Of a stretch of DNA of 64,000 nucleotides, positions 22,797 through 35,424 are shown one piece after another. Source of the stretch: Hepsetus odoe. Its lineage: Eukaryota; Chordata; Actinopteri; Characiformes; Hepsetidae. The first letter of the stretch is position 1; every line of letters starts with the position of its first letter. The notes below the pieces were generated by a model. It ran no database searches, had not been told where the DNA came from, and saw nothing but the letters and a program-made list of their open reading frames with translations. A program made the position numbers and the translations under genes. Location of the stretch: assembly GCA_017165825.1 (NCBI GenBank), contig CM029367.1:2563724-2627723 (forward strand). The letters are read 5' to 3'.

Positions 22797-23218
22797 GTGG
22801 TACAGAGTACATGCAGGACTTGTGCAAAAGTCTTAATCCACCCCTGATTACTTTCTATTTGCAACAATAGGTGTCGTGATATACTGTAGAGTCTGTAGAT
22901 TCTAACCAGCCTTAAAGTCAGTCAGCTCTCTGAGACGGTCTCGTTTCTTTAAGTCGCCTTCAGGATCGGTTCTCCAGGGTTCTTGAAGGACGGCCCAAAG
23001 CTCTTTTTTGGACAACGGATGTTCCCTGTGGAGATGATCCCTCAGTGCTTCTGAAACTGCTCAGGTACAGAGACTGAACTGAAAACACTGTCCTTCAGGA
23101 AGATCTGGAGAACTGCTCCTCAACAAGGCATTAAAAAACACAAGAACGTCTGGATCTTTGAAAGCAAGGAATGAAGACGTGAGCGAAGGCTCAAGACTTT
23201 AACACGGTACTGTGCATG
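22797..23218. mobile_element. Tc1-like non-autonomous inverted-repeat element
   Basis: Left end 'acttgtgcaaaagtcttaat' and right end 'ctcaagactttaacacggta' plus 'ctgtgc' are inverted relatives, enclosing about 400 bases with no transposase. This is the most complete copy of the family seen in pieces at 15.5, 16.4/16.8 and 59.5 kb. The link to Tc1 rests on resemblance of the end motif to fish Tc1-like ends. Confidence 0.65.
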
Positions 23219-24480
23219 AGTGAGAATAAACTGGGCGTGAAAAAGATTCAGTAATTAAATGTTAAAATTGTTAAATGTGTTATTCTGTTTGTCTTGTATC
23301 AGAAGACAAGCAGATTCCAACAAACTCCAACATTAACTTCATGGTGAACCCTGTTCCCACAAGAAGAATACAGAAACCAATGCTGTTATAATTCTAGTGC
23401 ATTACTTATGATTCCCAAAGCCTCAGCTACCTTGGTTTTTAACAAAGAAATGAATAATTGAGGAGAGAGATTTTGCTCCTCAGGGTTTCTGAAATAGAAA
23501 TCTAATTGACTTTGTCAAATGAAGAAGTGCGTTATTACTCTGTAGCGCTTCTTCTGACAACATGTTGGTAATGATTCACAAATGCTCGCTAACAACACTG
23601 TTTAATTCTTTTTTCCTAACGACTGAGGATCAAAACAGAGATTATAGTGATGAAAGGCATTATGGGACTTTTTTTTTTTTAGGATAATCCAAATAGCAGT
23701 ACATCACTGTCATAACAAAACCTCTTATGTCATGGAATGGAAAGCAGTCAGTGGGAAGAAAAAACATCCTTAAGTTGAAAATAATGATTTCTATGCACCT
23801 TTTCTATGCTTCTCTCCGGTGACTTATGATTGGATTTCATGACCCGAGGAAGATATTGCTCATATTTACGCCGTCAATCTCTCGCTGCATTTGTCAGACA
23901 AAAGCGTCCCGGGACTTCTTGTTTGTGTAAAGACCGTGCAGCGTCCTGACACAACTGGAAGAGCAAAAGCTATGTGAAAAATTTCAGATTCTTATATCTT
24001 TCTCCCACAAATATCTTATTCACGATTCCAAATAGGTTCCCATGGCAACCCATCCACATTTGCCTCACTAGAGAGATTTGACATCAGGTGAGTATTCTCG
24101 TTTCTCAAAGAAAGTACACACGCTGCCAGGCATGGTGTAGAAGAAGCATGAAGCATAGTAACCTAAAAAAAGGTGTCTAGAAAGTTCTTGGCTTGCATTT
24201 AAAACAAGGAAGTAGAAAGATGGGAGGTCACAAGTTCCTTCAATCCATCCATCCATCCATCCATCCAGATAGAACAGCTGATGCCCTCACCCTCAATGTG
24301 ATACTAGCCAGCATGTCCTTAATTGGTGTTCGATCTCTAGAAACCTGTTGAAATACATTGCATTAGCGATTTTAAAAACTGAAGTGGTGCTACACATGAC
24401 CCAGGCCCCAGAGCTGGTTGCATTACTTGACAGGGGAAGTACTGTCTAATGGGTGGAACTAGAGAGCTGTTACACATTTG
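23219..24480. other. no gene recognised; short (ATCC)n at 24242-24267
   Basis: Unique-looking AT-rich sequence with only short, unsupported open frames. A seven-unit ATCC microsatellite lies at 24242-24267. Confidence 0.45.
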
Positions 24481-24729
24481 AAAGTGAAAGTGACAACCCT
24501 TGTCATTGCGAGGTCATGGCACAGCACACATGAACCACAACGAAATTGGACCTCTGCATTTAACCCATGCACACTCAAACCCGTGCAGCTATTGAAAGCG
24601 CCCAGGGAGCAGTGACAGGGACGGTACCTTGCTCAAGGGTACCTCAGGGCAACCTATTGGGAAGGGGTTTGAACCCCCGATCCTCCGATCATGCGGCTAA
24701 CGCCCTAACCGCTAGGCCACCGCTGCCCT
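24481..24729 (-). mobile_element. tRNA-derived SINE, full length
   Basis: From 'aaagtgaaagtgacaaccct' to 'ccgctaggccaccgctgccc', with the B-box complement 'gggtttgaacccccgatcct'. Few differences from the copy at 46.2 kb. Confidence 0.9.
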
Positions 24730-27200
24730 TTCATTTCATTTATGAATTATTTTTGAAAAGCAATATTTAGAGTATTATGTGAAAAGTGTAGATGGATGTT
24801 GGGTTTATTCTTTTGCGTTGGTTCAGTTAATGCACCGCGTTACTGTTATTATGGGTACTTTATTTTACTCCATGTTATTTTAGGCCTCTAATTTTCTTTG
24901 AAGAGGAGAGCAAACTCATTTCCTAACAGATTCTGGATGTAGTTCTTTAATAATTAATAGTCATTTTAGTTTGGATAAAGTAAAACGCTTCACTCCAGGC
25001 TGCAGATTGCAGTGATTACTCCATAGTTAGGCACAACGGGATCTTGAGTGCCTTATTGCTTTTAGAAAATGGGGCAAATCAATCAAATCCACCACCAAAT
25101 CCAGGTGTTGAAGCAAGATGTAAGTGTGAACAATCTGGAGTGATGAACTGACACAGAAAAGCAGAAACATGAGGGCTATACATGCTAGGAGACAAGACCA
25201 GAAACACCTGCCAACATTTAAAAATAGAAGGACATTATAACCTCAAGGCAGGCCCGTGAAAGAGAAAGCAGGGAAGGCTATGACGATGCATTAGTACCAA
25301 AAAAGAAAGAAAATGCACCCACCTGGCAATGTAGTTCATTAACAGTTGGATGCAGTTGCTATGCAACATAATCACCAAAGATTATTTCATACCTGCAGGT
25401 AAGTCCCCCCCCCCTTACATCCCCATAAGTGGCCAAAAGTATGTGGTCATCCATCTTCATAATTGAGCAACTCCCATTCGGCTGGGCAATGTTTACAGAC
25501 AAACATTTGCAGCAGAATAGGTCGTACTGAAGAGGTCGATGCTTTGAAATGCAGCACTGTCACAGGATGCACTGCCAAGCTAGATCTGTCATCAGCTGTG
25601 AGAGCTAACATCGCAAAATAAAGGTGTCAAGGAGCAACAATAGCTGATGCACCAAGAGGCAATCGTCGGGTATCCTCAGTCACATCCACATTGGGCATTA
25701 GGACCTTCAAATAGAGGTCTACCTGGCACCCATGATGCTTGGTGAAGCATTTCCTGTTTGATGAAATAAAGCTGTAGCTATTTTATATCCCAATCTGGAC
25801 ATAGACAATGCATGAACGATGCTCAGATGTGGCTTGCGGATTGCTTTAATTTGGGCAAATGAATTCTTATCAAGGTCATGTGCCATTGAAATGTTCTCAA
25901 GTAAGTTGACTAGGTCCATCAGATTTTTGAAAAGTCTATATGGGGTGAAGTGATATTGAAATGTTGTTTATGCCTGCCCTTTCTGGAGTGGCCATCTGAT
26001 CAAATGGATGCACGTCCTCTGAGAGGTCCTCTGGGCAGAACTGTGCATCAGCTAAGCCATCAGTAATGAGCTCGGTTGGTGCTTCTCTGAGGACGAGGGT
26101 AACGACCAGACCTCTTTCAAGAGGTAGCGATCCAGCATTTAAATCAAAGGATGCTGCCTGAATGCCAGCATTGATTTTCATGTTTTCGGTAATGCCATGT
26201 TGTAGAACACTATCAGTGTTTGTCAGTGGCAGTAATAACAGATTGTAAAGCCGCAGAGCTGTGGGGAAGGGTGTTATGGAGGATCTGGGACTGAGCAGCA
26301 GGACCATATGAGAAAGTTTTTTTTTGTTTTTTTTTGCACTAAAACAATTTAATCGACTTAAAAGTGCAATCGAACGAATTACACGGAGACAAGAATGCAA
26401 GAAGGTTAAATCATGTACATTTTCCTCCCCATGCTTCTCAGAGAACGGCTATCGCTCCACAGTCGCCATATAAGATCATGGTGTGTTTGTTTCTTGGCGA
26501 TATCTTCCAGACTTCAAGAAACTTCAAAAGAAACTTGGAAAATATCAAAAAGTGGACATTTTTGTGTCTAAAAATTGGTTTTAGGTGTGATGTCTTCTTT
26601 TGGCTTCTTCAGATGGTTAGATGTTTTAGCACTGGGGATTATTTTTACAATACTTACATCTGACCTGAGTCTGACTCTTGCGTTTTAGCTTGTCTTCATC
26701 ATTGCCAAAGTATAATACGGCTGGACTATAACCGTGTGAGAGGCAGGATGTATTTTTAGACAGGCTGTCTAGACAGTGACAGCTGAATGTCTCACACTCT
26801 TGATTCTTCAATGCCTAAAACTGCATTTCAGCGTTCCATTTGTTCTGATAACATTTTTTCATCAAATGCTCAATGTGACCTTCACCAAATGTAGTTACCG
26901 AAGTACAGACATCGCTAGAAGCCAAATTAGATGAAGTACCACTCTGAATGCTATAGAAGATGCAGATTTGCATCTGACATTGAGGGTCAATACATTTTTT
27001 TGGAATACTGGACATTGTCTGAGCATGAATAGTTTTTAGTATTTCCAAAAACTGAGTAATTTCTTAAATAAATTGAATGAATGAATGTTTGTAACTTTGA
27101 ACATGTTAATTTGGACCAAATGTTTTGATTATTTTAAGAAATTATTTTTCTAAAGAAATGGAAATGATGCACGTCAAAGTATTTCACTTCATGTACTGTT
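24730..27200. other. no gene recognised
   Basis: A minus-strand frame at 25936-26400 (about 150 codons) and another at 25719-25919 look compositionally protein-like (PLERGLVVTLVLREAPTELI) and lie in succession. Together they might be a decayed coding fragment. I recognise no domain, splice sites or family. Confidence 0.35.
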
Positions 27201-27214
27201 TATGTGACGATTTC

Positions 27215-27625
27215 CTTTAGAATTTGCTGGTATGATTCAGAATTCATTATTGTATTGGTTTTGGGAAGATACAGCCAAACAGGCCCAGACAGTGATTCTA
27301 CCACCAGCATGTTTTACAGACGGAAAAGGATCTTTATGATGGAGTGCAGGGTTTTCCTTTTTCCCCTAACATAATGTCGACCAAAATGCTCTGCATTGGG
27401 TTCATTCACCAACACATTATCATTAATATATCAGCCAATGGGCAAGAGACTTTTAGTTGCTTAGAAGTAACCCTGGGTTTCTTCGTAACCTCATGAACGA
27501 TTTGCTCTTGGAGTGATCCTTGTAGGTCGATCACTCCTTGGGAGGAGAATAATGGTTCCCCCAATCAGTGGTGGAGTCCAAGGAGATCTTTTGAACCTTT
27601 TTTCATCTTGGAGAGATGAAACTGA
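27215..27625 (-). pseudogene. Tc1-like transposase relic
   Basis: The minus-strand frame contains TIILLPRSDRPTRITPRANR, which resembles the Tc1 transposase motif following the HTH domain (GRP-K-ITPRA-R). The plus strand reads through the typical antisense of the catalytic region ('accaccagcatgttttacag', 'gcttagaagtaaccctgggt'). Stops and deletions abound. An RTE-like 3' end follows directly. Confidence 0.75.
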
Positions 27626-27629
27626 AATG

Positions 27630-27862
27630 GGAAAAAGATTCAGAGACAAAGTTGGAGAAGCAAGGTCTGGGAGCAGGATGTCGAGGATGGAGCTGCCAAG
27701 AAATAGGAGAAGAGGAAGACCAAAGAGGAGGTTTATGGACGTGGTGAGAGAGGACATGCAGGCGGTCGATTTGAAGGAGGAAGATGCAGAAGACAGGAAG
27801 AAATGGAGACGGATGATCCGCTGTGGCGGCCCCTAAACGGGAACAGCCGGAAGAAGATTTGC
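27630..27862 (+). mobile_element. RTE-like LINE 3' end
   Basis: The + strand encodes RFRDKVGEARSGSRMSRMEL, RRRGRPKRRFMDVVREDMQA and EDAEDRKKWRRMIRCGGP, then stop and 'ggcggcccctaaacgggaac'. Joined to the Tc1-like relic on its left. Confidence 0.87.
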
Positions 27863-28690
27863 CAGCTTGCTTGCTATATTATAGAGTTTAAAGCTGCTAC
27901 ATCCCAGCAATACCTACAGTCTGTTATTTTATCCCGTTTCCAGGGTGATCTCGGATTGCTTTATAACACTGGGACACTAGCATCAATGACCTGTATAGTG
28001 GAACTGAATGGCTCAAATGATACACTCCAGTGCCCTTCAGTGGCTGCCCTTTCCCACTTGCCGGGTGCCAGTTATGACTTCAGGGAGATTGCCCTGAAAC
28101 TGCAGAACGCATTTTAAAACATGTTTTTCTATCCAGCATCCAATAGCACTGCTTTAAAACAGTTTAGTGCTGTAAAAAGGGCAAACTGATACTGTGGAAA
28201 GTATGCAAAGTGCAGCTGACAATAGAGTGGAAATCAATGGGAAGTGAAAAAGGTGATTCAGATGGTGCGAAGCAAATATTAACCAGTGCACAAAAACCAG
28301 GAATAGACATTAAACATTAACCAGGATTTTAAACAAACCAGTATAGCCTGAATGTTGGTTAGTAGGTTCAGACGTCATCCACACATAGTCCAATCTCATG
28401 CTTTCACTCGCTCTTTAAATCTGCACTCTAGAACAGCTCATGTGTTAAATCCTGGCAGACCGTTAGACTCTTAAATTGACTGAAGAAGAAGAAGAAGAAG
28501 ATGAATTTTAGCTGATGAAATCTTCAGAGCATTGTTCAAAACTAATTTCATAACAATTCCTCCTGAAGTGGTATTTTCTAATCAAATCAAACATAAAGCA
28601 GTCTCCTCCATTAAGCTGCAGTGTAGAACGTCTGGCATAGAACTCTGAGCTTCTGGTGTGTGTGTGTGTGTGGGTGGGTGACAGGACATT
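27863..28690. other. no gene recognised; (GAA)n and (TG)n microsatellites
   Basis: An open + frame runs 27803-28117 out of the LINE end but has no known motif beyond it. Short (GAA)n at about 28482-28501 and (TG)n at about 28658-28673. Confidence 0.4.
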
Positions 28691-28691
28691 T

Positions 28692-28928
28692 GAAGTGAAA
28701 GTGACTAACTGCCATTATGAAACACAGTGAGACACAGAGAACCTCATTCAACTTCTGCTTTTCACCCATATACACAATGTGCAGCAGGGGGCAGATATTT
28801 AAAGTACCTGGGGAGCAGTGACAGGGACAGTACCTTGCTCATAGGTACCCCAGGGCAACATACAGGTCTGGGATTTGAACCCACAACCGTTTGATCCTTG
28901 AACTCCCTAACCACTAGGCCACCGCTGA
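28692..28928 (-). mobile_element. tRNA-derived SINE
   Basis: Tail 'gaagtgaaagtgactaactg', 'gcagcagggggcagatattt', 'gggatttgaacccacaaccg', head 'ccactaggccaccgctg'. Confidence 0.87.
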
Positions 28929-29548
28929 TGCATATAAAGCAGTGCGTGCAAAATGTCAAATATTTTCAAAATTAAAAACCAGGTCCAAACGCATGTCAAA
29001 GATAACGCTTCATGGGTTTCGTCCAACACATTTATCGAAATTTAGATTTGGCTATTTTCTACTCTATAACCAAAGGTGCTACTAATCTGTGCTGCATGGC
29101 AATGAGGCAATTTCCAATTAGAATGCAGTCGGTTACATCCTCCGAGACCCCTGGCTGGGAATTTGAAGAGGCAAAAAGTTATAACACTCTGCAGGAGGCC
29201 TGTAGCTGCACCGCCGAAGCCCTGCTCCGTTCCAGAGACCCAGTGAGCTGCTTTTTGATGTGGGTCCTTTTTCATTACTAAAAAGAATTGCAGGAAGATG
29301 TGGGCGATCACACAGCATTACCTGCATAATCAGGGAAGGTTTGCTTTGAAGCGGGTTCTTCCTGGTGCTGGTGTGAAATGTAATCACATGCAAAAGCGTG
29401 TCACTGCGATGGTTTCTTTATTAGCCCGTGATTAAAACCGTGCATCATGGCTACCAGCTTGCTTTGGAGCCCTGGTGACGGCTTTTGATTTCGGCCGCCC
29501 CGTGTGAGGACTGGAGCAAGATGGCTGGTGGTTTGAATGGAGAAAGAA

Positions 29549-29756
29549 GTGAAAGTGAAAGCGACTAGTTGTCATGGTAAACACACAGCGAACCACAATG
29601 AAGCGCATCCGCTGTATTTAACCCGTACGCACCGTCCAGCAGCCATACCCAGCACCTGCTTAAGGGTACTGCAGAGCAAACTACTGGTCTGGGATTTGAA
29701 CCACCAACAACCTCCTGATCCTGGGGCCTCGTCCCTAAACACTAGACCAATGCTGA
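29549..29756 (-). mobile_element. tRNA-derived SINE, central deletion
   Basis: Tail 'agtgaaagtgaaagcgacta' and head 'aacactagaccaatgctg'. The stretch normally reading 'gggagcagtgacggggacgg' is deleted. Confidence 0.82.
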
Positions 29757-30214
29757 AAGGAGGTCTTTGAGGGGTCACAGAGGACATGGAATTTTCTTTA
29801 CAAAGAACTGCATTATGTCTGGAGCTTGTTGTAAGCATGTGTTGGGGACAAAAGAAACATGATTCATAGGAAGGGAAGAAAATAATTCTATTAATAAATA
29901 ACTTCTCTCACCATTTTTTGTTCCTTAAGTAGTGCTTGAATGTAAACAGTGCATTTTAGATAATCCAGGGAGTCCTGGGAACTGGGAGAGAGAGTAAATA
30001 CGACAGGATCCATTGTGTCGGCGCATGAAACACGGCATCTATGCTAACCTTCACTGGGAACCAAAAAAATGTAGACTAACAGGGAAATGCTGAGCTTGTT
30101 CCTCTCTTTTTCTTGTTTTGTCCTCTTCTGCATTAGATCAGAAAGGATTTGAATTAGGTAGACCGATTTTCTTTTCTTTAATATAGCTGTGTCCATGTTT
30201 CTTTGTGATTTGCT

Positions 30215-30440
30215 TTCACAATCAGGGCAACACAGCAGGTTCTAGGCTTGAAACTCAGCTGGGGCTGCCTGAGAACTTCCTCCCTGGACTTGTTGTTGTA
30301 CAGGTTTCCACTGGGTGCTCTGGTGCCCCCTAAGATGTGGTCTGCCCTATGATGGACTGGCGATCTGTCTAGGGTGTCCCGCTGGGACCGAGCCTGGAAC
30401 CTCTCACCAACCTGTGAAGGATACGTGACTCAGATGATAT
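30215..30440 (+). repeat. dispersed fish repeat, diverged copy
   Basis: Contains 'ccctatgatggactggcgat', 'ctgtctagggtgtcccgctg' and 'tccactgggtgctctggtgc', a widespread fish repeat. Other partial copies lie at 33.45, 39.03, 44.94 and 50.88 kb. Its class is not assigned here. Confidence 0.6.
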
Positions 30441-30523
30441 CTGGAAGAACGCTGTTGCATTAGACTTGAGTAAACTTCAGGAGTGAAAGGAGTGAAGGAG
30501 TGATTTTGAGTTTAAACAACAGA

Positions 30524-30772
30524 GGTGGTCTAGTGTTTAGGGACTAGGCCCCAGGATCGGAAGGTCGTGGGTTCGAACCCCTTACCAGTAGGTTGCCCTG
30601 AGGTACCCTTGAGTAAGGTACTGTCCCCATCACCGCTCCCCGGGTGCTTTAAACAGCTGGCCCCTGCTGCACGGTGTGTATGGGTTAAATGCAGATGCTG
30701 CAATTTAAATCGCTTTGAATAACTTCATTGGGGTTGAGTGTTGTGCTAAGTTGTCACACTCACTTTTCACTT
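30524..30772 (+). mobile_element. tRNA-derived SINE, full length
   Basis: 'gaggtggtctagtgtttagg', 'gtgggttcgaaccccttacc', 'ccctgaggtacccttgagta' and 'ctgctgcacggtgtgtatgg', then a rearranged tail ending 'actcacttttcacttttg'. Confidence 0.88.
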
Positions 30773-31616
30773 TTGTCTCAGATGGTAAACCGCTGTGTAG
30801 ATGGGCTGCAAGGGGAAACCAAAGAAACTTGACCAACAGAACCTTCTGAAGCAAGAAATCAGAGAGTAAACAACATTTAGATGACAATCAGGTGGAGTAT
30901 CTGAGAAAGCAACACCGAAGACATGAACACTAACACCTCACTCAGGGATAAAATAAGGCTCCAGTGGGTCCATTGGCCTCCGTCTTCCTCAGGGACTCTC
31001 GCCAGCATGCTTTCCTTTAGACGTCCTTTCTCCCCCCCATATGGAACTTCCCCCTTTTCTGCAACATCCTTTCTTCCTTTTTATTAATGGAGGCAAAAGA
31101 CCCACTGAGAGTTGCACATGCGCTCTTACAAATGAACAAATAAAAACAAGGATGAGGAGGGCTGATGACACTCTCTGATAGAATATTTACCCCGTTATGC
31201 TCCTTTTGTAAGCTCATAACAAAAGAGAAGCAAACCGCCTTGGCATCACGTCCAGGCGTGCAGCCACTCCAGATCAGGCCAATAGACACACAAAGGCAGA
31301 AGCTTCCCTTGGGAAATCGCAGTTTCTTGGTGACTAGACAGATCTTGGCTGCAATTACAACTCAAATCACCAGCGTCTCTCTGAGAAATGCTCATAAATT
31401 TGAACACAAGCAACGGAGTCACAATTGGGACACTGTTTGAAGCAGATCCTGGTGGTGGGATTGTGCTGAGGTGGAGCAGAGCTTGGTTTCAAACCTGATC
31501 GAGTAATACAAATGTTGGGGACCCCACTTCAACTTCTACTCAATGGTCATTTCCTTTTCTTTTGCAGACTTCAGGGACATTTTGCACAACTATCTATATA
31601 TTTGCTATTTTGAGTC
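30773..31616. other. no gene recognised
   Basis: Short open frames on both strands (up to 91 codons at 31165-31440), none with a motif or splice support. Confidence 0.45.
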
Positions 31617-31617
31617 A

Positions 31618-31705
31618 GTGGTGGCCTAGTGGTTAGGCTCTAGGCTCCAGCATCAGAAGGTTGTGGGTTTGAAACCCAGACCAGTGGGTTGCCCATCACT
31701 CCTCA
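31618..31705 (+). mobile_element. SINE head fragment
   Basis: Only the tRNA-like head remains: 'gtggcctagtggttaggctc' and 'gggtttgaaacccagaccag', cut soon after 'gggttgcccatcact'. Confidence 0.75.
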
Positions 31706-32071
31706 TTGCTTAAGTTGGAGTTGGACCTGCTTTGGAGCTGATAGTGGTGATGGAAAATGTTCTTTTCTTTAATGTTGATCATGTCAAGGACTTAAAAACA
31801 CAGTATAAGAGCAAATCGATAGGAAGAAAATAGGAAGATGTCCTCATATTGTCCTCATAATATGTTAAATTGGAAACTTTGCAATGGAATTAAGAGAAAC
31901 GTATGGGAATTAATGGTAATAAAAGTGTATTTTAGCTTTTGATTTCCACTATTGCAACCTCCTGGAACTTCCTTTAAATTAATTGCTTTTTATTTATCAT
32001 GGAGGTTCAAACGTGGTCCATCCTGAAATGGTTCAAATCAGTTATTTTCCTACTTCACTCTTTAAACTTAG

Positions 32072-32262
32072 AAGTGAAAGTGAAGTGAAAGCGACTATTC
32101 GTGTCATTGTCAAATTGTACTTCTCCATCTAACCCATGCACTAACATACACCGTGCAGCAGTGGGAAGCTATGAAAGCACCCAGGGAGCAGTGACCGGGA
32201 CAGTACCTTGCTCAAGGGTACCTCACCGTAACCTGCTGGTAAGGGGCTTGAACCCACAAAGA
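32072..32262 (-). mobile_element. tRNA-derived SINE, head truncated
   Basis: Tail 'gaagtgaaagtgaagtgaaa', body 'gggagcagtgaccgggacag' and 'ccttgctcaagggtacctca', ending within the B box 'gggcttgaacccacaaa'. Confidence 0.82.
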
Positions 32263-33440
32263 GGAGCAACCAACCATTTCCTCAACAAAACACAAGCAAG
32301 ATCATCAGAAGAGTTTGGTAATTTGCTCAAAAATTAGCCCGAGAAAGGAAACAGAAAAGCTTGTTTTGTTTTATTCATTTATTTTTATAATATATATTTC
32401 TTTAATACAAACCTCAGATGTGAGATCAAGCACTTTGATCTCCCAGTTAACTCAAAATATCAAATTTACCTGCTGTTGGCTCGTGTGTGTGTCAAACAAA
32501 GACAGTGGTTTCATAGAGCTGCTGCTGATTGCTGTCAGCTGTGGCTCTGCACCTCTCCCTCCTGCCTGGAGGGGCTCTGTACTGGCCTGTACTGGTACTG
32601 TTACTGCTTCAATGCATGTGTTGGGCTACCCTCCCACAAAATAGCAGGATGTGATTGGATGAGACATAAGCAGTGATTGAATTCGGACATCAAACTGGGG
32701 AGATTAAAAAAAAATATACTGTAACATTCACTTTAGTGCACTTTAATGTTAAGCATACATATTAGTAAGAATTGCTAAAGTATTTCATTCCCCTCATGTC
32801 TTTACTACACCGAAATAGTGAAATAAATTTCATTCAGAATGTTTCCAAGCCGGATTTCAAATTTCAAATAAAATGGTCAGATTGTGGAGCACTAAGTAGT
32901 TTCTTGGTTTCTCCTTATGAAACCTTTCTGCTACATCTGAAGAAGCTGTTGGAAAGTCGCTGCAGAGATAAATAAAGAGGAGATGTCATGTTCTCCATGC
33001 GCCCACCAAGACAATGTGAGACCGATCCCACTGGTCACGCTCTCGGAGCACTTTTCACACTCTCTGCATCTCTCACTTACAGGCCTAGAGCTGTGGAGGT
33101 TGAAGCATGGAGTGAATTGGTACATCGCAGTCAAGTGTGTGTTCCCGACAACTCGGCCGAGTTTAACAACAAATGCCTGTCCAGACTGTGGAGAAAATGG
33201 CCCTTGAGACACACACCAGGGCACATTCTCACCAAACTTTTCTTGAAAAGAGTGCTGCAGAACTTGCTCAAGTCTTGTCGTCATGTCACTTATGCAAGCA
33301 AGTGAAGAAACAAGCCGCCCATCCATTATCCGAACCGGCATTCTCTTACAGGCAACACATCCCAGTGGCGAAAAGACTCCCTCGACAGTCCATTGCAGGT
33401 AAGTAAATAATGCTTTCTCCTAAGATTCATTTCTTACCGA
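32263..33440. other. no gene recognised
   Basis: Open frames of 100-136 codons overlap on both strands at 32931-33405. Having long frames on both strands without a motif suggests chance or a decayed element. Confidence 0.4.
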
Positions 33441-33544
33441 TGATTCTTTTCTCACAGCGAGAAGGTTCAGGGTTTGATTCCCAACTGGGTTCTTTCTGTG
33501 TTCTTCTGATGTTTGCATGGGTTACATTCAGTTCAAGACAGCTA

Positions 33545-33768
33545 GTGGTTAAGCTAGTGGTTAGGGACTGGGCACCAGGATCGGAAGGTTGTGGTTTCAA
33601 ATCCCAGACCAGTAGGTTGCCCTGAGCTACTCTTGAGCAAGGTACTGTCACCATCACTGTTGCCTGGGCTTTTTAAACAGCTGCAAAAAGCAGAGGGTGA
33701 ATTTCGTGGTGCCTCACTGTGCTGTGCCGTGTTTCGCAATGACAAAAAGAGTCACTTTCACTTTCAAA
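33545..33768 (+). mobile_element. tRNA-derived SINE
   Basis: 'gctagtggttagggactggg', 'tttcaaatcccagaccagta', 'gaatttcgtggtgcctcact', tail 'gagtcactttcactttc'. Directly upstream (33450-33530) is a fragment of the dispersed repeat also seen at 30.2 kb. Confidence 0.87.
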
Positions 33769-34604
33769 TGTGCTTATAAGACCATCCAATGAAGAACTGG
33801 TGACCTGTTCAGTGTTTCTTCACATTTTAGCCTGTGAATGCTCGGATCCCTGGCTAAGTTCAGAGGCAGTTCAGATGGATGGATAGAAGGTTTACCTCTG
33901 CTCATCATTGACCACTAGAGACCACTGTTCCATTGCTTTGCCTGAACATTGTGAACTGCAAGAATATAAGCTCAAGGTTCAGACATAATATTACAGGTCT
34001 GTTGCCGCAGCACACACCACCCCCTGTTCACATAGGAACAGAAATATGTGATGCAAGTATTTCACAGAGTACGAGGATGGAAGGATAGAAAGATGATCAG
34101 CATGGGAAATTTGCATGCACTATAAAAATGCACTGTGTAGAAAGGTTCCAAAAAGAGATCATGGCTTTGAGGATCACTTCTACTTCCGTGAAACACTCAG
34201 CTGTTCGTTGCAGATGTACATGGGATATATGAGACACCTTATAAAATACTATACATAGTGTAAAGGTTCAAGCAACTCTTTTTCAAAGTTAAAACTTTAA
34301 TTCTGGGTGTGTCCTAAAATATGCTTACTGGCTTAAAAAAAGTTGATAAAGCCTTGGTTTTCTTAAACTTCACATCTTTTCTGTCCTGTTTTATCTGAAG
34401 TCTGTTAGAGCTCTTGTGTATTTAAGCATCACGCCCCCCGTGAAGCTGGTCAATCACAGTCCCGTGTGAAATGGCTGAAAAGTATTGCATGAAATGTAAA
34501 CTCGGGCAGGAAGTGCCACAAGTCCAGACAGTCGTCGGTAAAAGTGTCTGCAGGGGATTTTTAAAACTGGAAGCATGACTAATAGAGGTTGGTGGCTCCA
34601 TCAG

Positions 34605-34681
34605 GCGGTGGTGGCCTAGTTGTTTGGGAGTTGGCCCTAGGATCGGAAGGTCAGGGGTTCGAATCCCAGACCAGTAAGTTG
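34605..34681 (+). mobile_element. SINE head fragment
   Basis: 'ggcggtggtggcctagttgt' plus 'ggttcgaatcccagaccagt', with good A- and B-box-like sequences, then unrelated sequence. Confidence 0.75.
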
Positions 34682-35424
34682 GTACACTGGAAAATTTACT
34701 TTGAACTGCCTAATGGGGGGAGTGGGTAATCAGAATGCAGAAATGTGGTCCAGTAGAATGAGGTTAAACTTTGGAGTTATGAAGTTCAGAGAGCACAGGC
34801 CTGCCGTTGAAGCGTTACCAGTTCAAATCTTTTCTTTTCTTGCTAAATTTCTCTCTTTGAGCACAACTTTGCACACTGTTTCTATGTGCGAAGATCCATG
34901 AAACACACAATATAAAAGCCAAAACTCAGCATAATGGGTCCCCTTTCAACTAACAGAATCTTTACTTGACATGACCTTCAAAAGGTTCTGCACACACTCA
35001 GAAATCTTCAAACGTGGTTCTTTATGCTGCCAAAAGTGCTTCAAAGAAAATTTCTTATTGAATCTTTCTCTCCATGAGTCCTAAGAAAAAAGCACGGTGG
35101 ACTATCCTTGAACTTGGAAAAAAGTGTTGTACCTGTTGCACATAAAACGGCTAACCGGCCTACATACAAGTTTCAACAACTGTATCTACACAAAACTTCA
35201 TTCTGGGCATTTCCGCCTGGCTTTCTGAGTGAGGTACAGGGCAGCCAATCAGAACTCTCCAACTCATCCCATAGAAGCTTCATCGTCAATGCAGTTCGAC
35301 TAATCCAAAGCTGGAAAGTCGAACCCCTCTGTCAAACTGTTGTGGTTTTATGGGACATACATGGTATATATATATTTAGATTTTCTCCTAAGGAGGGTGA
35401 CAGTGGTCTATATTTTCCACCTTT
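34682..35424. other. no gene recognised
   Basis: Short frames only. No domain or repeat family seen. Confidence 0.45.
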
